This document shows, piece after piece, positions 43,555 to 64,000 of a stretch of 64,000 nt of DNA. The stretch spans positions 6,268,613 to 6,332,612 of the forward strand of contig OX442437.1 in the NCBI GenBank assembly GCA_949361645.1, given 5' to 3'. The position numbers were made by a program, and so were the translations under genes. Below the pieces are notes generated by a model. It was not told the DNA's origin. It saw only the letters and a program-made list of their open reading frames with translations, and did not search any database. This DNA is from Spongilla lacustris. Its lineage: Eukaryota; Porifera; Demospongiae; Spongillida; Spongillidae. How positions within the stretch are numbered: the first letter of the stretch is position 1; each line of letters begins with the position of its first letter.

Positions 43555-46500
43555 TGTGTGTTTGGTGTGTATGTGCATTTGTATCATGGACTCAACTATA
43601 AGAGGACCACACACCTTCTGCAGACAGGACCAGCCTGCTTCTCTCCAGGTCAACTACTGGTCTCACAAGACAAAGCTTTGGCTCTTGTTTCTGACTCACA
43701 CAGCCTCCCCTCTCATTCACCACCATCCACAGCCTGTCGTACTGGAAGCCATTGATGCCCAGCCACCAAGCTGAAACCTTAGGAAGAGTGGTTTAGCAAT
43801 GCACCCCCCCCCCCCCCCCCCCCATAATCTGCATATCAAAGCTTGCTCCCAAGGACAAGATTAATCATAATGCTGAGGAGACAGACCATCCCCAGAGCTT
43901 CCTGTCAGTCACATGCCCCTTACCCTGCACAGCCATCCTTCACACCTACACACACATCCTGCATAGTTACCTAAGTGGCTGGCACGTATTTACACTTACA
44001 GCACGCTTATAACATGATCCTTCTAGCAGCTGCCTGTGACCTACCACCCCCTTCCACCCTGCCCAAAACGGTAGTCATAAGTACATGTGGCATTCCTGAT
44101 GATATTCATGGGAAGTGATCCCATGACAGCAACCTTTGCTCTTATTCATATCCCATACAGTCTCTGCTCCACACATACATGTATGCCTCACAGAATACTG
44201 ATTAGCCAGAACACACACAGACTGTGGACATGACATGGGAGGATGGAAGGGATATTGAGAGGGGGACATACTTCATAGGCAGCACAGCTCTTGATCGGGT
44301 AGAGGAATATTCTCTCCAGAGTAGTAGGAGGAGGGAGAGGAGGAGGAGGAGGGGGCATACCATCACCTGAGTACATGGGTGGAGCACATGTGTCACATTT
44401 CTATATACACTGGTCACATGCTTTGTATCAGGAAGGGTGCTCCAATTGGAGTAGTAATCATACACCCCCTGTCCTCCTATTAATGGTGTCCACACCTCAC
44501 CTAACTGCTGCACTACTGGCCTTACACTGTCGCCAGCACAAAGAGACACACCACATGTAGCTGCTGCTGGTAAGGACAGCACATTGGGTGCATCACACAG
44601 AACTTCAGGAGCAAGCCATTCGTCGTTTGAAGGATGGGTGTTCACTGACTGCACCCCTCCCAGAGGTATTGTGTTCACTGACTGCACCCCTCCCAGAGGT
44701 ATGGTGTTCACTGATTGCACCCCTCCCAGAGGTATGGTGTTCACTGACTGCACACCTCCCAGAGGTATTGTGTTCACTGACTGCACCCCTCCCAGAGGTA
44801 TGGTGTTCACTGATTGCACCCCTCCCAGAGGATGGGTGTCCACTGACTGATCTACAAAACACTGCTGTACAAACTCAACAAACTTCTGAGCATCACCGAA
44901 GGTGGACATGTACCCAAAGGACACCCTCACACACCCAGTGGGTACTCCATTCACCAAGTCCATGTTATCACCACACACGTGGCCAGCCTGGAAGGTAGGC
45001 AGGGAGAGGAGGATAAGAGAGGAGGAGGGGGGAGAAGGAGGGAGGAGGGGAGGAGGAGGAGGGGAGAGGGAGGAGAGGGAGAGGGAGGAGGGGGAGAGGG
45101 AGGAGGGGGAGAGGGAGGAGAGGAGGGGGAGGAGGGGGAGAGGGAGGAGAGGAGGGGGAGGAGGGGGAGAGGGAGGGAGGAGGGGAGGGAGGGGGGAGGA
45201 GGAGGGGGAGAAGGGAGGAGGATAAGAGAAAAGGGAGGAGGATAAGAGGAGTGGTTATAGAGTCCACAACTTCCTGCAATAACTTCATTACATGTACTAG
45301 TGTCCAACAGGTAGGGGTGTGAATACTCTAGTAAAAATTTATACACGAATGTTATGGTACACATGAGCATACAACTGTCCTAATGTGGGTATAATAAACA
45401 TACAAGTATTGCAATCTTCTGTGACCAAGCTGTACTCATTAGGAAGCCCTGTGGTGCAGTGAGATGCCTGTGGTACAGATGCCTTGTGGTTGAAACTTCC
45501 TTATTGGGTTCATGGACACCAATCTCAACCCCTCCCCCTCCTCCTCCTCTCCTCCCTCAGATGTTAGCAGCCAGGCACAATTCAATATTACTGTGTATTG
45601 AGCAATGTGATGGATTGATGTCAAGTGATGTGTCCTAGTGTCCTGCCATCACACAGTGGGGCAGTTTAACAGTATTCATAGACTTATTGTACCTAATTGT
45701 TGCATGTGTACATAACACAGCTATACATGTGGATTCCAGGGCTACATGTTATCCTATACATGTGGATTCCAGGGCTACCTGTTATCCTGATACCTGTTAT
45801 CCTGATACCAGCTATACATGTGGATTCCAGGGCTACCTGTTATCCTGATACCAGCTATACATGTGGATTCCAGGGCTACCTGTTATCCTGATACTTCCAA
45901 ACCATCTCCACTATGTCACCTCTAATACCGTATCCAATTACCTTGATGTTTTCCATGACCCTCTCGCTTGAAAGGCCCAGGAACCTCATACAGGCACCTG
46001 TGTTGCAGAAACACCCCGTCCTGAGGTGGATGTCGTGTACACTTGCAAGTTTGTCAACCTAAAAAGGAACAAAACCTTGAGACTATGCTTAAACATCTCC
46101 TTCACTCATCTCACACTTCTCCCTTGCTCCCCTCACTGTAATGTACCCTCCCCCTCTCCCCCTCTTCCTAACTCTGCTTCCCCCTTCCCTCTCCTCCCTC
46201 TCTTCTCCCTCCCATATCCCCTCCTCCACCTCACCTCACTGTACCCTACAAATTCCCCAGTAGGTCGCAGGAAGTTCAGACTTAGGATGGCTCCTTGAAT
46301 GGACCTGTCTTCAAAGTCAGAATCACAGTAGATGACACAAACAGGATATCTGTTGGTGTGCTTCGTATTCCTCAGATGATGATGAACGTATCTAGGTGGA
46401 AAACAGGCAAATGGCCCAGGTCACATGGGCTGACAGGAAGGGACAGGATGGTATTAAAGGAAGGGGGAGGAGCCAGCTAAAGGAAGACACTTTGTCACAC

Positions 46501-46930
46501 ATGGAGTATGCATACACTGTGTGGGTTTTACTAGTACTTGCTGAGGCAGGAAGTACGTGGAAAGGGTTGGACCTGCCGCCAAAATATAATAATAATAACC
46601 GCTGATGTTAATAACTGCTGATGTTAATAACCGCTGATGTTAGTATGCACTCTCAATAGCATGCATTCAACCTAGAGGCATCAGGCATTAGCCACATTAC
46701 ATATACCTGTTAGCAGAAATGGCGGTTACAGGTTAAATATTATTGCTATGGTTACAGGTTAAATATTATAGTCATGATTTAATGATTATGTCATCATAAG
46801 CCATGGTAATTTAGCTACAGCTGCAGGGACTGCCTCCAGAAGTATAACACCCTGTAGGTGCATTTGGTGAATGCTTTTAATGTAATGTCGCAAACACATT
46901 AAAGACACACACAATACATGTGCGCGTGCG

Positions 46931-46967
<37 letters not shown>

Positions 46968-48458
46968 ACACACAGTACCTTGCAAGTGACCAAGTGTGGA
47001 TGGACACCTCTTCCATAGATCCCGCCAGGCGCTTAACAGCCCTGAAGCCGTGCACAAGGGATGTGATCTCCAGGAATGCCAACGTACCGTCTTCAAGCCT
47101 GTTAGGGAAAACAGCACTCAGACATCATTCTTCACAAATGGGGCACCCCCTCCTTCTCCCCACACCCCAACCTCTCATGCAGCGAAGGCTTGGCTATGCG
47201 GAAGTTTTGTCTGCTGATGGAGGCAAGTACTGTCCCCCCTCCATAGTAGTCCTTGTGAAGCAGGTGGGCTACGTCATGGCGCACCAGCAAAGCACCCAGG
47301 CCTGTTGGAAAGCCAAACATCTTGTAGAAAGACAGGGATACAAAGTGGGCGGGGAAAGAGGCGAGGTCCAGAGGGGAGGTCGGTACATAGGCGGCCGCAT
47401 CGAGGAGGACCAGCCACGCCCCCCCGAGCCCTTCCATTCCCCTCGGGCGCACGCGTCCCAAAGGTATATCTGTCACCCAACTCAGAGGGTACTTGCAGCC
47501 AGAGAAGTTGGACTGAGCAGGGTAGGCAAACAGGTGGTACAGGGCTGGCCACCCCGTGCAATCAGATGACAAATGGGGGCGGGTCCCAACCAGGTTGTTC
47601 CCAGAACTTCCACCCTCCTTCCAGAATTGAATGTTTTCTGTCAATTCCTCTTCCATTTTCAATGAGGCTCCTCCCACTGCTTCTTCGGTGTTGCCAGGCA
47701 ACAGCAAGTCCTCTCTGGTGACACAGGCCAGCAGTGCACCTCGCTGAGCCGCCACCTCCCTCATGCCCACCACAGAGGTGTGGTTGTCTTCAAGGTAGCA
47801 GAACACACTCTGCCCTTTTGATCCTAATTCTTGAGGGGCAGCAACACCACGGACCGCATTCCCCTGATACCAGACATACTTTTTATGGGCTTCCATCTCT
47901 TCATGGGCATGAGAGCCTGTAGTCCCAAAATGTCTGACATTCCTGCATTCGTTATTTGGGGAGGAGGGGACACTGCCTGGGGAGGAGGGGACACTGCCAG
48001 AGAAGGGGAATGACTCACTCAACAGCCTGAGTGCACCGGTGCATCCAGATGTGAACACGATGTCGTAGTCAGATGAGGTGGTGTTGAAGTGTTGGAGGAC
48101 AAGTCTCCGCACATTGTCGATGGACTCTGAAGTCAGGGTGCTGCTCTGATTTTGACTGTGGGGGTTACCATAGAGACTAGCGGTCAGGTCCTTAAAGTGT
48201 GCCTCCAGCTGGCTCCTGGAGTACAATGTGGCCCCCGCGTGGTCCAGGTAGGTTACTCCTATGGAAGAAAATAGTTACCTTACTCATGATTAGTGAGTAT
48301 ATCCTCTCATTTCATCTCCTATTTTTTACTCTCTCCTAATCATAATGCATTGGCGTTCTGCATGTTGAATGGCGGTTTTTACCTGAAGCATGACCGAATT
48401 CCGACTGTCTAATCTCCGCTATTTTATTATTGTAATTGCTCCCACCATTGCTCAACAT
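42366..48458 (-). CDS. MOCOS: Molybdenum cofactor sulfurase, 14 exons
   Basis: Adds the terminal sulfur to the molybdenum cofactor of xanthine dehydrogenase and aldehyde oxidase. Exons (high to low): 48458-48383, 48258-47172, 47098-46979, 46391-46235, 46058-45942, 44987-44466, 44313-44272, 43777-43615, 43501-43414, 43306-43182, 43100-42997, 42767-42648, 42561-42457, 42401-42366; phases join to about 953 residues, a little longer than vertebrate MOCOS. The N-terminal NifS-like PLP domain starts VTYLDHAGATL; the PLP lysine lies in SFYKMFGFPTG near residue 338. The sulfur-carrying cysteine is in RTGCFCNTGAC near residue 496. The C-terminal MOSC half begins IFLYPIKSCAAYE and carries GPCNRCQMICVNQ. 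A repeat-encoded linker (exon 6) separates the halves. The exon 6/7 junction and last exon are the least certain. Divergent from PGGT1B. Confidence 0.92.
42867..42886. repeat. G20 run in MOCOS intron 11
   Basis: Uninterrupted G homopolymer on the plus strand (C on the coding strand), close to the exon 11 donor. Confidence 0.9.
43502..43562. repeat. (GT)n at a MOCOS acceptor
   Basis: On the coding strand this CA tract ends in the 'cacacag' acceptor of exon 9, so the repeat itself forms the 3' splice site. Confidence 0.85.
44637..44850 (-). repeat. Coding 33 bp minisatellite in MOCOS exon 6
   Basis: Six to seven in-frame copies encode GGVQSVNTIPL (11 residues); the first and last read HPL/HPS. 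It lengthens the linker between the sulfurase and MOSC halves. The period is a multiple of three, so copy-number change keeps the frame. Confidence 0.92.
44997..45250. repeat. Polypurine tract in MOCOS intron 5
   Basis: G/A-only block (variants of 'gggagagggaggag'). On the coding strand it is the pyrimidine tract leading to the exon 6 acceptor at 44989-44988. Confidence 0.9.
45720..45895. repeat. ~38 bp minisatellite in MOCOS intron 5
   Basis: Four or so copies of a unit containing 'atacatgtggattccagggc' and 'acctgttatcctgatac'. Confidence 0.85.
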
Positions 48459-48756
48459 CCCGGCTTCGAGTGCTCTCTAATTGGAACTTCTACTATATTG
48501 TATTACTCGGCACTAAAAAAATAAAATAAAAATGGAGGTAAGGAGGAAACAAAGCATAACCTATTATACTGTAACACTTATGTAATTGCCTGTAATGTGC
48601 CTGTCTACTTTAACGTGCCTTTTGGAGTTACTGGCGTGCCCACGAAGACCCGACGAGTTACATGTTATTACAGTACTATATATAGAACCAAACACCTGCC
48701 TACTAGTAGCCTGCCCTAACGTAGTGGGGCCCTTATCCACGCAACCCTAGCATACG
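48459..48756. promoter_or_regulatory. Head-to-head promoter region MOCOS / PGGT1B
   Basis: Only 298 bases separate the two start codons on opposite strands. No TATA box stands out, in line with a shared housekeeping promoter. The inference rests on spacing alone. Confidence 0.6.
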
Positions 48757-55820
<7,064 letters not shown>

Positions 55821-56006
55821 CCTCATCGTGCTGCACAAACCCGCTATGTCATAGACAATGTGCGATTTAGATTTATATTGAATCTCCTTTTTTAAACAAT
55901 AGAATGTGATGTTTTATGGTGTGTTATATTGTTCGCTTTTTCACTGTATACAATGTGAATCAGTTCCATTGAATCAGTCAGGCTAGTGAGTAGCCAGTCG
56001 CTATGG

Positions 56007-57795
56007 TTACTTGGTTGGTTTGCCGTTTTCCTGCAAACATCTTCTCTTTCGCATTACGGTTCCTGTGTCTGAGGTTATAACACTTCTGCGCCCCTTGTGA
56101 GAAACCAAACCTCTATCACATTTGCACATGTGGTCATTGGTCTGCATACACGCACGTTTCAGTTCCATTTGGTGCACCCTCTGTGACCTTCTCAATGACG
56201 GGGATATGATCTCATCCCTGTAATTAGACTGCGCTTGTCTGACAGTGTGGCTTGATGGTACTGTTGGGTTGTGGCTCTTTGATGGTACTGCAGTCCCTTC
56301 TGCCACACCTCCCACTGCAGTCCCTTCTGCCACACCTCCCACTGCAGTCCCTTCTGCCACACCTCCCACTGCAGTCCCTTCTGCCACACCTCCCACTGCC
56401 TCAGAATGTGGGGAACCTCTCCTTCGCTTCACTCCCGCAGCCTGCTTCCTTCCTCTGGTCCGAACACATTTGGCTGATGAAGAACAGGGCATAAAATCTG
56501 TCAACGTTACACAATTTGAATTACTTTTAGGGGCTAGTGGTCCAGCCTCACCCTATGACAGGTAACCAATAACAACCAGATGTATTTTTAAAAAAATGGC
56601 ATATCAAACCTTGTACCAGATGGTCCTTTTATTGTGGTCACTTAACCTGTTCATATTCGGGTTCTCATAGCAACGCAGCCACTTGACAAAGGGCTTGTAG
56701 TCGTCTTCAACAACAGGGACATCAGTGAGACCTGTCGGCAAGGAGGGTCGTTCTTACTGGGGGGCAGGGAAGGTGGAGTTGATTATTAATAACAGGGTGC
56801 TACTCTTGTTAATGACAAGCTGGTACAATAACAGGGTGCTACTCTTGTTAATGACAAGGTCTACTCAAGAGGGTACAATAACAGGGTGCTACTCTTGTTA
56901 ATGACAAGCTCTGCTCAAGAGGGTACCTTAGTGATGCCATTCTGCATACCTACACTAAGGTCAATCACTTCCAGTGCAACAGAGTGGCACAGCTGAAGTA
57001 AATCAGAATTGTTACATGCTTTCCCGCCATTTCCCTTCTGAAAATAAAAGGAATGACAGTGCGGACAAATGTATAGAATGCGCTAAGCGTACAAGCCTCT
57101 CTTGATTTCCTTCCATTAAAGTTTCAAGGACGTCTCTGGCTCGTGTGAAAGGAGGTACACCGGCTCTACAGCGAGAAGAAATATAAATAAATATAAATTC
57201 TCTTATAAGTTACACGAAGTACTGTACAGGTGTCTAGGCTAAATAAATGCTACCTGAAAAGGACCTCAGCCCGCAAGTAATTTCCGACGCCATTAAAGTA
57301 TTTCTGGTTCAGCAGGGTCTCGCATATTGGTCTGTTAAATGCACTGTCGTCGAGATGTGTCAGGACATTGCTCCTGAAGTCACTGTATTCGTACATGGGA
57401 TCGGGCCCTCGTTCTTGGCCCCAGGCTTGCATGACGTGCCACGATCCAAAGCGGCGTGCGTCCACGAAGCTGAGCACGTTGGCGGGGTCGTCGGCTGTAA
57501 AAAAATTCAGATGCGCGTGCTTCTGCATATCAGAAGCGGGGCCGAACCAGAACCTCCCCGACATTCCAAAGCGAAACAAAATTCGTAGCGTGTTCTGAGG
57601 ATTTTCCATGCACCTGAGACAAAGAGCCATTTCCTTCCCTCTAGACTCACTGGTGATCGTGTAGCGGGGACTACTGAAGGTTATCTCGCTGCATTTACTG
57701 ACTGACGATTTCAACACCTTTCCAGTGAATATCTTTTCTTTACATGACGCATTTACGTACAAACTGGAAAGCTTTAACTCTGGTCCCTCCGGCAT
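56007..57795 (-). CDS. NEIL1: Endonuclease VIII-like 1 DNA glycosylase, five exons
   Basis: Base-excision repair glycosylase/lyase for oxidised pyrimidines. Exons: 57795-57254, 57165-57093, 57037-56950, 56731-56610, 56552-56007; phases join to about 456 residues (human 390). The start MPEGPELK supplies the catalytic Pro2 and Glu3 of the Fpg/Nei family; Lys54 lies in SRGKEMAL; the H2TH segment includes FNGVGNYLRAEVLF. The zincless-finger strand region includes KWLRCYENPNMN and KRTIWYKGEAGPLAPK. The last exon adds a basic tail (RTRGRKQAAGVKRRRG), a fourfold repeat GGVAEGTAV and a segment also present as a dispersed copy at 53154-53355. A longer in-frame start exists upstream but MPEGPEL fixes the true one, since Pro2 must be N-terminal. 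Head-to-head with the zinc-finger gene. Confidence 0.92.
56285..56400 (-). repeat. Coding 27 bp minisatellite in the NEIL1 last exon
   Basis: Four perfect copies on the plus strand of 'actgcagtcccttctgccac' plus 'acctccc', encoding GGVAEGTAV on the minus strand. Period is a multiple of three. Confidence 0.92.
56765..56925. repeat. Minisatellite in NEIL1 intron 3
   Basis: Three copies of 'aataacagggtgctactctt' plus 'gttaatgacaag', with variable spacers. Confidence 0.9.
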
Positions 57796-57880
57796 CGCGA
57801 AGTGGCTTCTCGATACGCACGCCGCTTTAAGTAGCTCCGCCCATAAAAGGTTTAATAAATTTGTTGCCGTGGTGATTCCG
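57796..57880. promoter_or_regulatory. Head-to-head promoter region NEIL1 / C2HC zinc-finger gene
   Basis: Eighty-five bases between the start codons if the zinc-finger protein begins at 57881, or 187 if it begins at 57983. No TATA box seen. The leaders must overlap or be very short. Confidence 0.5.
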
Positions 57881-58936
57881 ATGTCTTTGGTTTCTGAACC
57901 ACCTTCTGATGTGTTGCGCTTACCACGACTTGGCAACACGGAAAAGCTTGTGAGTAAACCTCTAAACGCGCGCCAGAGTGAAATGACGTCAGGAAACGTC
58001 AACGCTAGCCCTTTGGCGCCAAGCAATTCAACCGGCTATTCACCTTTTAAAATATGTCACTTTTGTTGTAAAGGCTTTGGCTCCTTATCCCTAGCGATCC
58101 ACCAAAGGACCTGTAAACAGAGGTGCACCGAATACGACGTCTCATTGGAGAAAAGCATACGCGATACATGTAGACCCGCACGTCAAAGCACCAGGACTCA
58201 ACGTCACCAAGTGGTGCACAAGAACGAGCCTCCACATCCGGGAGAGCTGCCGACATCCGCTTCCTCCAGTGCCAAAAGCAGACGGCGTTTAGTTCCTATT
58301 AGAGACTCGGGCCCTGTCCTAGAGCCCCGCGCTCCAAGGCCTAAGACGGCAGTCAAAAGCCATAGCTCGCTTCTAGCGTCTGGGCACGAAGTTCCCGTTA
58401 TCTGCAACGAGCAGTGCACTGCGACTGAACATGGCGTAGTGTGCAGCACCTGCGGAGAGTGTGTGCCGTCCTTCAAGTACCACGTCCATAGAAGGACATG
58501 TTGCTCGTCCAAGAATTACGTAAGTGCTGGGGACATCGTGTTCCCGCGAACCAGACAGACTAGTACAGACCAGCTGCAACCGGTGGCCAAGAAGGCCATC
58601 ACTTGCGTCACGTGCTCCATCTGCGGGCGTAAATATGGTACTAAATCAATAGCAATCCACGAGCCGCAGTGCATTAGAAAGCGGCAGCTGGAAAACAGAA
58701 AGCTTCCCGTGGGGGAACGGCGCCCTATACCCGCCACGACCAGAAACCCGCTTCGGCAGGTAGAAGACAAAAAGATCTGCTCCCGCACTGACACTGACAT
58801 AGCGGAAGCGTATTTCCAGTACTGCTATGCCGAGTTCGAGAAAGAACTGCTTCCATGCGACAAATGTGGACGATCGTTTGCGCCAGAACGACACGAAAAA
58901 CATGTTCTGAACTGCAATGCAAAGCCACTGAGATAG
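57881..58936 (+). CDS. C2HC zinc-finger protein (ZNF474/ZC2HC1-like), single exon
   Basis: Intronless frame of about 351 residues. Four C2HC fingers of the Cx2C...HxxxC type are visible: CHFCCKGFGSLSLAIHQRTC (residues 59-78), CSTCGECVPSFKYHVHRRTC (188-207), CSICGRKYGTKSIAIHEPQC (245-264) and CDKCGRSFAPERHEKHVLNC (326-345). Linkers are basic and Ser/Pro-rich. This pattern fits the ZC2HC1/ZNF474 group, some members of which are linked to sperm and cilia; function here is not known. The start at 57881 was chosen because the upstream in-frame ATG at 57725 lies inside NEIL1 exon 1; 57983 is an alternative. The stop is only 28 bases from the stop of the convergent glucosyltransferase gene. Confidence 0.85.
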   Translation: MSLVSEPPSDVLRLPRLGNTEKLVSKPLNARQSEMTSGNVNASPLAPSNSTGYSPFKICHFCCKGFGSLSLAIHQRTCKQRCTEYDVSLEKSIRDTCRPARQSTRTQRHQVVHKNEPPHPGELPTSASSSAKSRRRLVPIRDSGPVLEPRAPRPKTAVKSHSSLLASGHEVPVICNEQCTATEHGVVCSTCGECVPSFKYHVHRRTCCSSKNYVSAGDIVFPRTRQTSTDQLQPVAKKAITCVTCSICGRKYGTKSIAIHEPQCIRKRQLENRKLPVGERRPIPATTRNPLRQVEDKKICSRTDTDIAEAYFQYCYAEFEKELLPCDKCGRSFAPERHEKHVLNCNAKPLR

Positions 58937-58964
58937 TACGCCCACACGTTTAAGCAGGTCAAAG

Positions 58965-59447
58965 TCAAGGTGCCTCCCCCTTTTTTAACAGTCCTTCCAC
59001 CCTTGCGACGGCCAAGCCCACACCGTCCTCGCGTTCAAGCCGTGAAGCCACTGTTTGGACCGTTTCGGCCATTTTGGACTTGAAGAGCACGTTGAGTGCC
59101 GAGGATAGGTCTGCCTCGCTGAGTTTGGCTAGGCCTGGGCACTGGACGGCCAGGCCCTCCCAGGCCAGCTGCTCCGCCCAGTGCTGCTGATCGAACATCA
59201 TGGGACAGATCACCTGTGGCTTCTTGGCCATCAAGGCAGTGGCCACAGTGCCACTCCCTCCATGATGGAGGACAGCACAGCAGCGACTGAAGAGCCATGA
59301 GTGTGGGAGGGGCCCGGCCCACAGTCTTATGCAGGAGGGGGTCCACTGCAGCTGGTTGTGAGCCTTCTCCACCCTTCCACCAGGAGTGCATTGGAACAGA
59401 CCGTTCAAGTTAAACGTTTTGAGTACTGCAGAGGACAATATCAGGGT

Positions 59448-59504
<57 letters not shown>

Positions 59505-60832
59505 ACTTCACCATTTTCAAATTTTTCTAAAATGGAGCTCCAGTCAATGTCAATCATGTAAGCTTCCATGGAGCCAAAGCCGATGTAAAGGGGCTGAGAG
59601 GGGCCACAGGAAGACAACAGGCTGGCAAGCTCAGGATGGGGAGGCTCCTGTAATGATTCCGGTAACGTCCAGTACCCAGTTAGCTCAACACTGCAGAGGA
59701 TTGAGTGGTTAAAGAGGTTATATTGTGCAGCACGTAGAGCAAATGTACGGTATGCATTTCTTTGCATTGCAGGGATAGCTTTCAAAATTTTGACACCATG
59801 CCCATAGTGAAACCAATTTTTCGTTTAGCACAAATCATAAAATAGGGACTGCATAAGTATGTACACATAGTACCTGTCAGGCCAGTATGACTGACGTTGA
59901 ACGATGAGAGGGCTAACACCGTAGAGGAGGGGGACTGGAGGTGGGAGGAGCCCTGTGGATGTGCTGAAAGGGAGGGATGGGATGTTGAGTGCTTCACAGA
60001 TATCACTGAAGTCATTCAGGAACAGCCTCCACATCCAATGGTCCACCTCAGCAAAGGAAACCTCACCTGTCTCAGATAGTGAAGGGAGCATGCATGCGTG
60101 TGATGGGGGGGGGGGGGGGGGGGGGAGAATGCTTTGCATTGAGGCAACAGACCTTGGCCAGCATTTCTGAGTTTCTTGTACAGGTCAGGCTGTGCTTCTG
60201 AAAACATAGCTTCAAAGCCACTGGGCATGGTCCTAGGGGAAATGGTGCATTTAAAAAGGTGCGCCAATGCCGCCTCCCCCCCCCCAACAGATCCTTAGTC
60301 AACCAAACTTGTCCCTTCCTTCTCTCCTTACCTTGTCTGGACAAATGGGGAGGCTGCCAGGCAGGGAACGTTCAAATACTGCGCTATGAAGTAACCGTCC
60401 AGGGTGAAGAGGTTAAACACGATCAGGCTGGCCCCCTCTGAAGCTTGTAGGCATGCCCACATCTCTTTCTTGAGGAGGTCAATCTTCCCATCCGAACATG
60501 CCCAATACTAGTAATTAAGCATGGCACTGACATGCCTGCATGAGAGCCAGATCATGAAGGCATACAGAGGGATCCTGGATGAAGACCAACTGTTGAACAT
60601 CAGGAAGGCCGTAGAATTCTATTCCAGTATGTAACAGGAAGGAGAACCCAGAGGACACAGATGGTGAACAAGCAACCACAACTTCATCTGATGGGTGACG
60701 GTCTCTGTTAGGGTAATTATTGCTATTAAAACCAGCACGATGAGCTGCCTTTTACTTGTAATTCACGGCCACCGCCACTAAAGGTTGGACGTCCCCTCTC
60801 GAACCCTTGCAGAGGAAAACTATTTTCGGCAT
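58965..60832 (-). CDS. Sterol 3-beta-glucosyltransferase-like GT-B enzyme, seven exons
   Basis: Exons: 60832-60756, 60704-60566, 60507-60332, 60232-60153, 60066-59874, 59690-59512, 59425-58965; phases join to about 434 residues. The start MPKIVFLCKGSRGDVQP is the nucleotide-sugar glycosyltransferase N-terminal motif (GSRGDVQP) of the UGT80/UGT51/ATG26 group. Next come DEVVVACSPSVSSGFSF, LTGYWTLPES and LYIGFGSMEAY, and near residue 335 the C-terminal sugar-nucleotide signature VLHHGGSGTVATAL followed by FDQQHWAEQL. There is no PH/GRAM domain, so it is the short type. The likely reaction is transfer of glucose from UDP-glucose to a sterol or other lipid; the acceptor is inferred from family only. 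The exon 2 end and exon 6 start are less certain. Divergent from AP3B. Confidence 0.85.
59447..59502. repeat. (CA)n tract in glucosyltransferase intron 6
   Basis: CA dinucleotide run about 10 bases past the exon 6 donor on the coding strand. Confidence 0.93.
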
Positions 60833-60961
60833 GACCCTTAACCGCCATCTGATGGGCGGGGACACATGGCACACGTGATTTCGTTTGCAGAAGGGCAAAA
60901 AAAAAAAAAAGATGGAAGATTAAGAAGGTCGATACATATACGAAGCCAAGAGTTATAAATC
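60833..60961. promoter_or_regulatory. Head-to-head promoter region glucosyltransferase / AP3B
   Basis: Only 129 bases between divergent start codons. Contains 'catctgatgggcgg' near 60846-60859 (the minus-strand copy of 'gccatctgatggg') and an A run at 60898-60911. Inferred from spacing. Confidence 0.55.

Positions 60962-64000
<3,039 letters not shown>

Noticed and set aside
57725..57880. Longer start for the C2HC zinc-finger protein (403 residues)
   Set aside because: The extra 52 codons overlap the first exon of NEIL1 antisense and show no finger-protein character.
57796..58026. N-terminal extension of NEIL1 by 77 residues
   Set aside because: The family requires Pro as residue 2 for catalysis, so MPEGPEL must be the N-terminus.

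Overview
The window is eukaryotic nuclear DNA from an animal. It carries intron-rich, GT-AG spliced orthologues of animal genes: the ceramide transporter CERT, actins, molybdenum cofactor sulfurase, geranylgeranyltransferase beta, NEIL1 and the AP-3 beta subunit. Short introns, many CA/GT tracts, long G/C homopolymers, small fold-back elements and a fragment of a non-LTR-retrotransposon-type tail suggest a marine invertebrate. A sponge is my guess, but that is inference and weakly held.

Layout. From 0.5 to 9.4 kb lies a 14-exon CERT gene (+). From 10 to 37 kb lies a cluster of six actin loci with one shared intron position: A (-), pseudogene B (+), C (+), D (+), E (-) and pseudogene F (-). 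A to D are ordinary cytoplasmic-type actins. E and F share a diverged first half with a normal second half, which looks like gene conversion. The space between actins is mostly minisatellites, MITE-like hairpins, homopolymers, a roughly 900 bp polypurine block and one retrotransposon remnant holding a nested small element. Near 40 to 42 kb is an unrecognised single-pass membrane protein gene with a cysteine-rich ectodomain.

From 42 to 64 kb the genes are compact and strictly alternate in strand: MOCOS (-), PGGT1B (+), NEIL1 (-), a C2HC zinc-finger gene (+), a sterol-glucosyltransferase-like gene (-) and AP3B (+, cut by the window end). This gives three short head-to-head promoters (about 298, 85 and 129 bp between start codons) and two tight tail-to-tail ends (about 186 and 28 bp). 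The genes do not form a pathway; they are housekeeping functions (lipid transfer, cytoskeleton, cofactor maturation, prenylation, base-excision repair, glycosylation, vesicle coats).

The most notable signals are a tandem duplication of an exon end plus its splice donor in CERT (8 copies of 47 bp), minisatellites that begin at or near splice donors in several other introns, an intronic array of about 111 copies of a 21 bp unit in actin E, a NEIL1 last-exon segment that reappears inside a PGGT1B intron, and an actin pseudogene enclosed by 28 bp inverted repeats. Exon boundaries were built by eye from splice signals, phase and family similarity recalled from general knowledge; nothing was searched.
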